Of a stretch of DNA of 7,083 bases, positions 4,908 through 7,083 are shown piece after piece. The DNA is from Rhodocyclaceae bacterium (GTDB taxonomy: Bacteria; Pseudomonadota; Gammaproteobacteria; Burkholderiales; Rhodocyclaceae): the NCBI GenBank assembly GCA_017444505.1, contig JAFSWK010000272.1, positions 1-7,083 of the forward strand. The letters run 5' to 3'. Position 1 is the stretch's first letter. Every line of letters starts with the position of its first letter. Position numbers and translations under genes: made by a program. The notes under the pieces were generated by a model. The model did no database searches and was not told the origin of the DNA. It saw only the letters and a list, made by a program, of their open reading frames with translations.

Positions 4908-6200
4908 TCATGCGTGCGATTCGCGCACGGCGCGGGGCGGGGGGAGTTTGGCGGCGGCGAAGGCACTGAGCAGTAGCGGGGGAAGGTAGGTGAGCGGAAA
5001 GCACAGCAGCAAGATGGCAACCACAGCGAGCGGTTTGCGCAAAATGCGGGCGTAGAGGGCGGCAGTGAGGATGGCGACGGCGAAATTGCCGTCCATGCCG
5101 ACGATTTGCGCGAAGGCGTAGCCGAGCGCGGCACTGGAAAAAATCAGCGGGAAAATGGCGCCGCCGCGCCAGCCCAGTTCAATGCACAGACTGACCAGTA
5201 CGAGCTTGACGGCGGCGATGAGGACAAGCTGCGCGGGCGGCAGGGTGTGCCAGACATTCATGAGTTCGCGCATTTGCTGTTCGCCCGAAAAGATGGTCTG
5301 CGGCAGCCAGCAGGCGCAGAGGGCGACCGCCATCCCTGCCAGCAGGGTGCGCAGCAGGATGCGGGCGGCGAGCTGGCGCGCCAGCCGTTGCGCCAGATGC
5401 TGCACGCTGCGGTAAAAAGCGGCGCTCACAATGCCGATGGCCAGCAGCGGTACAAACCATTGCCATTGCGCCCAGCCGATGGCGTGATGGGCGTCGAAAC
5501 GGGGCAGACCCACATGCACGGCAAATACGCGCCCGAGCAGGTAGAAGGCGGCAAAGGCGCCCAGCACGCCGGCGCAGTAGAGCAGGATGCGGGTGCGTTT
5601 GCTGGCCAGTTGCTGCCGCCAGCCGCCCGCGCCTGCGTCGGGTTCGAGGTTGTGCACGATGCCGAAAAACGGCGCTTGAAAAATGACGCCCAGCGTGGCG
5701 ACAAAACCGGCTTCGGTGAGCGCGGCGACTTGCTCGCCCTTGCAGCGCAGGTGTGCGCCAATCCAGTAGCACAGCCCGGCGACCAGCCCGGAAAGTCCGG
5801 CTTCGGGGCCGACTGCGCCACCAAAGACCAGCGGCAGGACGGCGGCGATGGCGATGATGTGCAGGCGGTCGCAGGGATACGTGCCTTCGCGCCGGATGCG
5901 GGCGATGACTTCTTCCATGTTTTCGGGCAGCACGCCGTGGCGACGCTGCCAGAGGCCAATCAGCGCGCCGCCGCTCAGACAGAGCAAGAGGGCGTAGCCC
6001 TGAAAGGCGGCGCTGTGTGGCGCGATGCCCAGCGCGGCGGGCAGGTCTTGCCACAAGACATCCGTGCCGACATGAATAAGCCGCAAAACCAGCCAGACCA
6101 CGACGCCCGCGAATACGCCCAGGCATAGGGAGAGCAGGGCGAGCAGCCCCAGATTGCCGAGGCGGGCGGGCGTTTGTCCGGATGGCGCGGGTGTCGTCAT
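4908..6200 (-). CDS. CLC-family ion channel/transporter, YfeO-like
   Basis: This is an integral inner-membrane protein of the voltage-gated chloride channel (CLC) family, with 430 residues and about ten or more hydrophobic segments starting near residue 17. Family landmarks are FGGAVGPEAG (126-135), the position of the classical GREGP motif, and WRGGAIFP (344-351), the second selectivity filter motif. The segment VLWQDLPAALGIA (48-60) is close to the same region of E. coli YfeO as I remember it, hence the subfamily label. The external gating glutamate of CLC exchangers (Glu148 in EcClC) is Val130 here, so transport behaviour and substrate cannot be inferred as chloride/proton exchange. The ATG at 6200 was chosen because the 104 upstream residues of the open frame are Arg-rich, non-membrane, and overlap the KfrB-like segment. 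The ribosome binding site is weak (GGGG at about 7 nt). It lies 14 nt after the KfrB-like frame and could be co-transcribed with it. Confidence 0.88.
   Translation of the reverse strand: MTTPAPSGQTPARLGNLGLLALLSLCLGVFAGVVVWLVLRLIHVGTDVLWQDLPAALGIAPHSAAFQGYALLLCLSGGALIGLWQRRHGVLPENMEEVIARIRREGTYPCDRLHIIAIAAVLPLVFGGAVGPEAGLSGLVAGLCYWIGAHLRCKGEQVAALTEAGFVATLGVIFQAPFFGIVHNLEPDAGAGGWRQQLASKRTRILLYCAGVLGAFAAFYLLGRVFAVHVGLPRFDAHHAIGWAQWQWFVPLLAIGIVSAAFYRSVQHLAQRLARQLAARILLRTLLAGMAVALCACWLPQTIFSGEQQMRELMNVWHTLPPAQLVLIAAVKLVLVSLCIELGWRGGAIFPLIFSSAALGYAFAQIVGMDGNFAVAILTAALYARILRKPLAVVAILLLCFPLTYLPPLLLSAFAAAKLPPPRAVRESHA
4913..4929 (-). other. Short hairpin at the 3' end of clc
   Basis: CGTGCG and CGCACG form a perfect 6-bp stem around a 5-nt loop, covering the last codons of clc. 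No T-run follows, so it is not an intrinsic terminator. It might protect a processed 3' end or simply be a by-product of GC-rich codons. Confidence 0.25.
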
Positions 6201-6214
6201 TGCGTGCCCCGAAT

Positions 6215-6418
6215 TCAGGCTCGCGTGTTGTGAGCCAGTTCGACATGTTTTCCGCCCCGCTCGTATTGATAGGCGAGCCGGGCGGTTTTTCCTTCCTCGA
6301 ATTGCACGGGCGGACAAAGTGCCCGGTCGTGCACGATGTATTCGCTCGTCCCGACCTTTTGCAGGATGTGATGCTTCGTTACTGCAAGCACGAATCCGGC
6401 GTAGCTTTTGCCGTGGTA
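6215..6418 (-). pseudogene. KfrB-like segment, displaced by a frameshift from the small gene upstream
   Basis: A 67-codon open stretch starts directly after a TGA (6421-6419) and ends at TGA 6217-6215. It has no usable start codon before its conserved part. Its residues GKSYAGFVLAV, HHILQKVG and YIVHDRAL follow the pattern of KfrB-type domains (G-x-Y-x-G-x-[IV], then Q-x-x-G, then V-x-H-D/H-x-R-x-x-L, then a strand with hydrophobic and charged residues such as KTARLAYQY). KfrB-type domains are known from plasmid and mobile-element proteins, with no settled enzymatic role. A shift of one base backwards at codon 50 of the upstream small frame (position 6418) would join the two into a protein of 117 residues. 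This may be a real mutation, a sequencing error or, less likely, programmed frameshifting. Confidence 0.55.
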
Positions 6419-6567
6419 TCAGGAAAGATTCGGGCGATGACGCCGTCGACCTGCGCCGTGACCGGCAGCCCGTGCGCGTGCGCTTCGGTGATGGCTTGGC
6501 GCGTGGCTTCACACATCAGTTCGTTCGCACGTTCCCAGCCGATTTCATCAAATAATGACTTTGCCAT
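6379..6567 (-). CDS. Small protein, probable N-terminal half of a frameshifted KfrB-like gene
   Basis: The ATG at 6567 has an excellent ribosome binding site, AAGGAG at 6 nt, so translation starts here with little doubt. The frame encodes 62 residues. The first 50, beginning MAKSLFDEIGWERANELMC, look like a genuine helical N-terminus followed by HGLPVTAQVDGVIARIFPD, a short strand pair of a type seen in small uncharacterised proteins, where the text usually goes on with DG-x-R/K. The last 12 residues (TTAKATPDSCLQ) look like out-of-frame sequence. They overlap the beginning of the KfrB-like frame, which supports a one-base deletion near 6418. No function is known to me. It is the first gene after a plausible promoter and precedes the CLC gene. 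Confidence 0.6.
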   Translation of the reverse strand: MAKSLFDEIGWERANELMCEATRQAITEAHAHGLPVTAQVDGVIARIFPDTTAKATPDSCLQ

Positions 6568-6603
6568 TTCGTGCTCCTTCGCGGCGGCACTCAAGATGCC
6601 ATC

Positions 6604-6631
6604 ATTGTAGGACGTTTGCGCAGGCAAGCAA
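6604..6631 (-). promoter_or_regulatory. Candidate sigma70-type promoter for the small gene and clc
   Basis: On the minus strand TTGCTT (6631-6626) and TACAAT (6609-6604) are separated by 16 nt. The -10 box matches five of six consensus bases; the -35 box keeps only the TTG. Transcription would begin about 30 nt before the small gene's ATG, leaving a short leader that contains the AAGGAG site. It lies in the 79-nt gap after purD, and I see no intrinsic terminator for purD there, so some read-through from purD is possible. Confidence 0.45.
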
Positions 6632-6646
6632 GGCGCGCTCACGCAT

Positions 6647-7083
6647 TCAGGACTGCGCGAGCGTGCGGCGGGCGAGGGCGCGGTGGCCGATGTCTTGCCG
6701 GTATTGGCAGCCGGAAAACTGCACCGTGCGCGCCAGGGCGTAGACGTGGCGGTGGGCGGCGGAGAGGGTCTCGCCCAGTGCGGTCACGCACAGCACGCGC
6801 CCGCCGTGGGTGCGCACTTGTCCGGCTTCGTCGGCGATGGTGCCGGCGTGGAAGATGTGGGCGTCCGGCTCGGCGGGGGCGTTTGCGGCGGGCAGGCCGG
6901 TGATGACGTCGCCATTGCGCGGCGCGGCGGGATAGCCTTCGGCGGCGAGTACGACGCCAATGGCGGCGCGGCGGTCCCAGTCGACGTTGGTCTCATGCAG
7001 ACGGGCGGCGAGCGCGGCTTCGATGAGTTCGGGAAAGTCGGAGGCGAGCCGCATCATGATGGGCTGGGTTTCCGGGTCGCCCA
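6647..7083 (-). CDS. purD: Phosphoribosylamine-glycine ligase (PurD), C-terminal part
   Basis: PurD joins glycine to phosphoribosylamine with ATP, making glycinamide ribonucleotide in step two of purine synthesis. The window holds the last 144 residues and the stop; the family length is about 420-430, so roughly two thirds lie beyond the right edge. The visible part opens with GDPETQPIMMRL, the conserved end of the ATP-grasp domain, in which the Glu and neighbouring residues serve metal and nucleotide binding. The C-terminal GARS domain follows, with GYPAAPRNGDVITGLP, IFHAGT and GGRVLCVTALG. The reading frame is open from the first base at the edge, with no sign of damage, and ends at TGA 6649-6647. 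The gene next to it is a small gene with its own promoter, so purD probably ends its own transcript or is weakly linked to it. Confidence 0.96.
   Translation of the reverse strand, partial: GDPETQPIMMRLASDFPELIEAALAARLHETNVDWDRRAAIGVVLAAEGYPAAPRNGDVITGLPAANAPAEPDAHIFHAGTIADEAGQVRTHGGRVLCVTALGETLSAAHRHVYALARTVQFSGCQYRQDIGHRALARRTLAQS

Noticed and set aside
4913..4929. Intrinsic terminator for clc
   Set aside because: The 6-bp stem is real but no T-run follows on the minus strand.
5106..6128. Plus-strand open frame of 340 codons opposite the CLC gene
   Set aside because: Its Gln/Asp/Gly-rich sequence mirrors membrane codons read backwards; no domain seen.
6201..6512. 104-residue upstream extension of the CLC protein
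   Set aside because: The added residues are Arg-rich and unlike any CLC N-terminus, and they lie over the small gene and KfrB-like segment. The ATG at 6200 fits better.
1..7083. CRISPR array, tRNA or rRNA genes, insertion sequence or attachment sites
   Set aside because: I saw no regularly spaced repeats, no cloverleaf or rRNA-like stretches, no transposase and no terminal inverted repeats.

Overview
This window looks like the chromosome of a high-GC betaproteobacterium, probably in the Burkholderiales. That assignment is an inference. It rests on the run aat - bpt - pyrD followed by the proteobacterial-type dapC - dapD pair, and on the strong GC bias at third codon positions, which produces long antisense shadow frames. 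All supported genes lie on the minus strand, so the window is described below in transcription order, from high to low coordinates.

First comes the C-terminal third of purD (purine synthesis, 7083-6647), which runs off the right edge. A 79-nt gap carries a plausible sigma70-type promoter and a very good ribosome binding site for a small gene at 6567. That small gene appears to be frameshifted. Its first 50 codons and a second open frame (6418-6215) together read as one protein of about 117 residues with a KfrB-like C-terminal half. A 430-residue CLC-family ion transporter of the YfeO-like sort (6200-4908) follows 14 nt later.

After a 116-nt spacer comes a tightly packed block. It contains aat (4791-4111) and bpt (4114-3359), the two aminoacyl-tRNA-protein transferases that make N-degrons for ClpS/ClpAP. 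It continues with pyrD (3374-2181; class 2 dihydroorotate dehydrogenase, with an unusual acidic C-terminal tail), dapC (2184-985) and dapD (940-119; two successive steps of lysine/meso-diaminopimelate synthesis by the succinylase route). Neighbours overlap by 4, 16 and 4 nt down to dapC, which indicates one operon with translational coupling. A rho-independent terminator overlaps the dapD stop codon. Only about 30 nt beyond it, a further gene starts with its own ribosome binding site and leaves the window at the left edge.

Most of the window is ordinary housekeeping metabolism. I found no clear new system. The points that deserve a second look are the broken KfrB-like gene, the 55-residue acidic tail on PyrD, a small open frame with a strong ribosome binding site that overlaps the aat start, the CLC protein lacking the usual gating glutamate, and a terminator placed immediately before the start of the next gene. 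There is no rRNA, tRNA, insertion sequence or CRISPR array that I can see.
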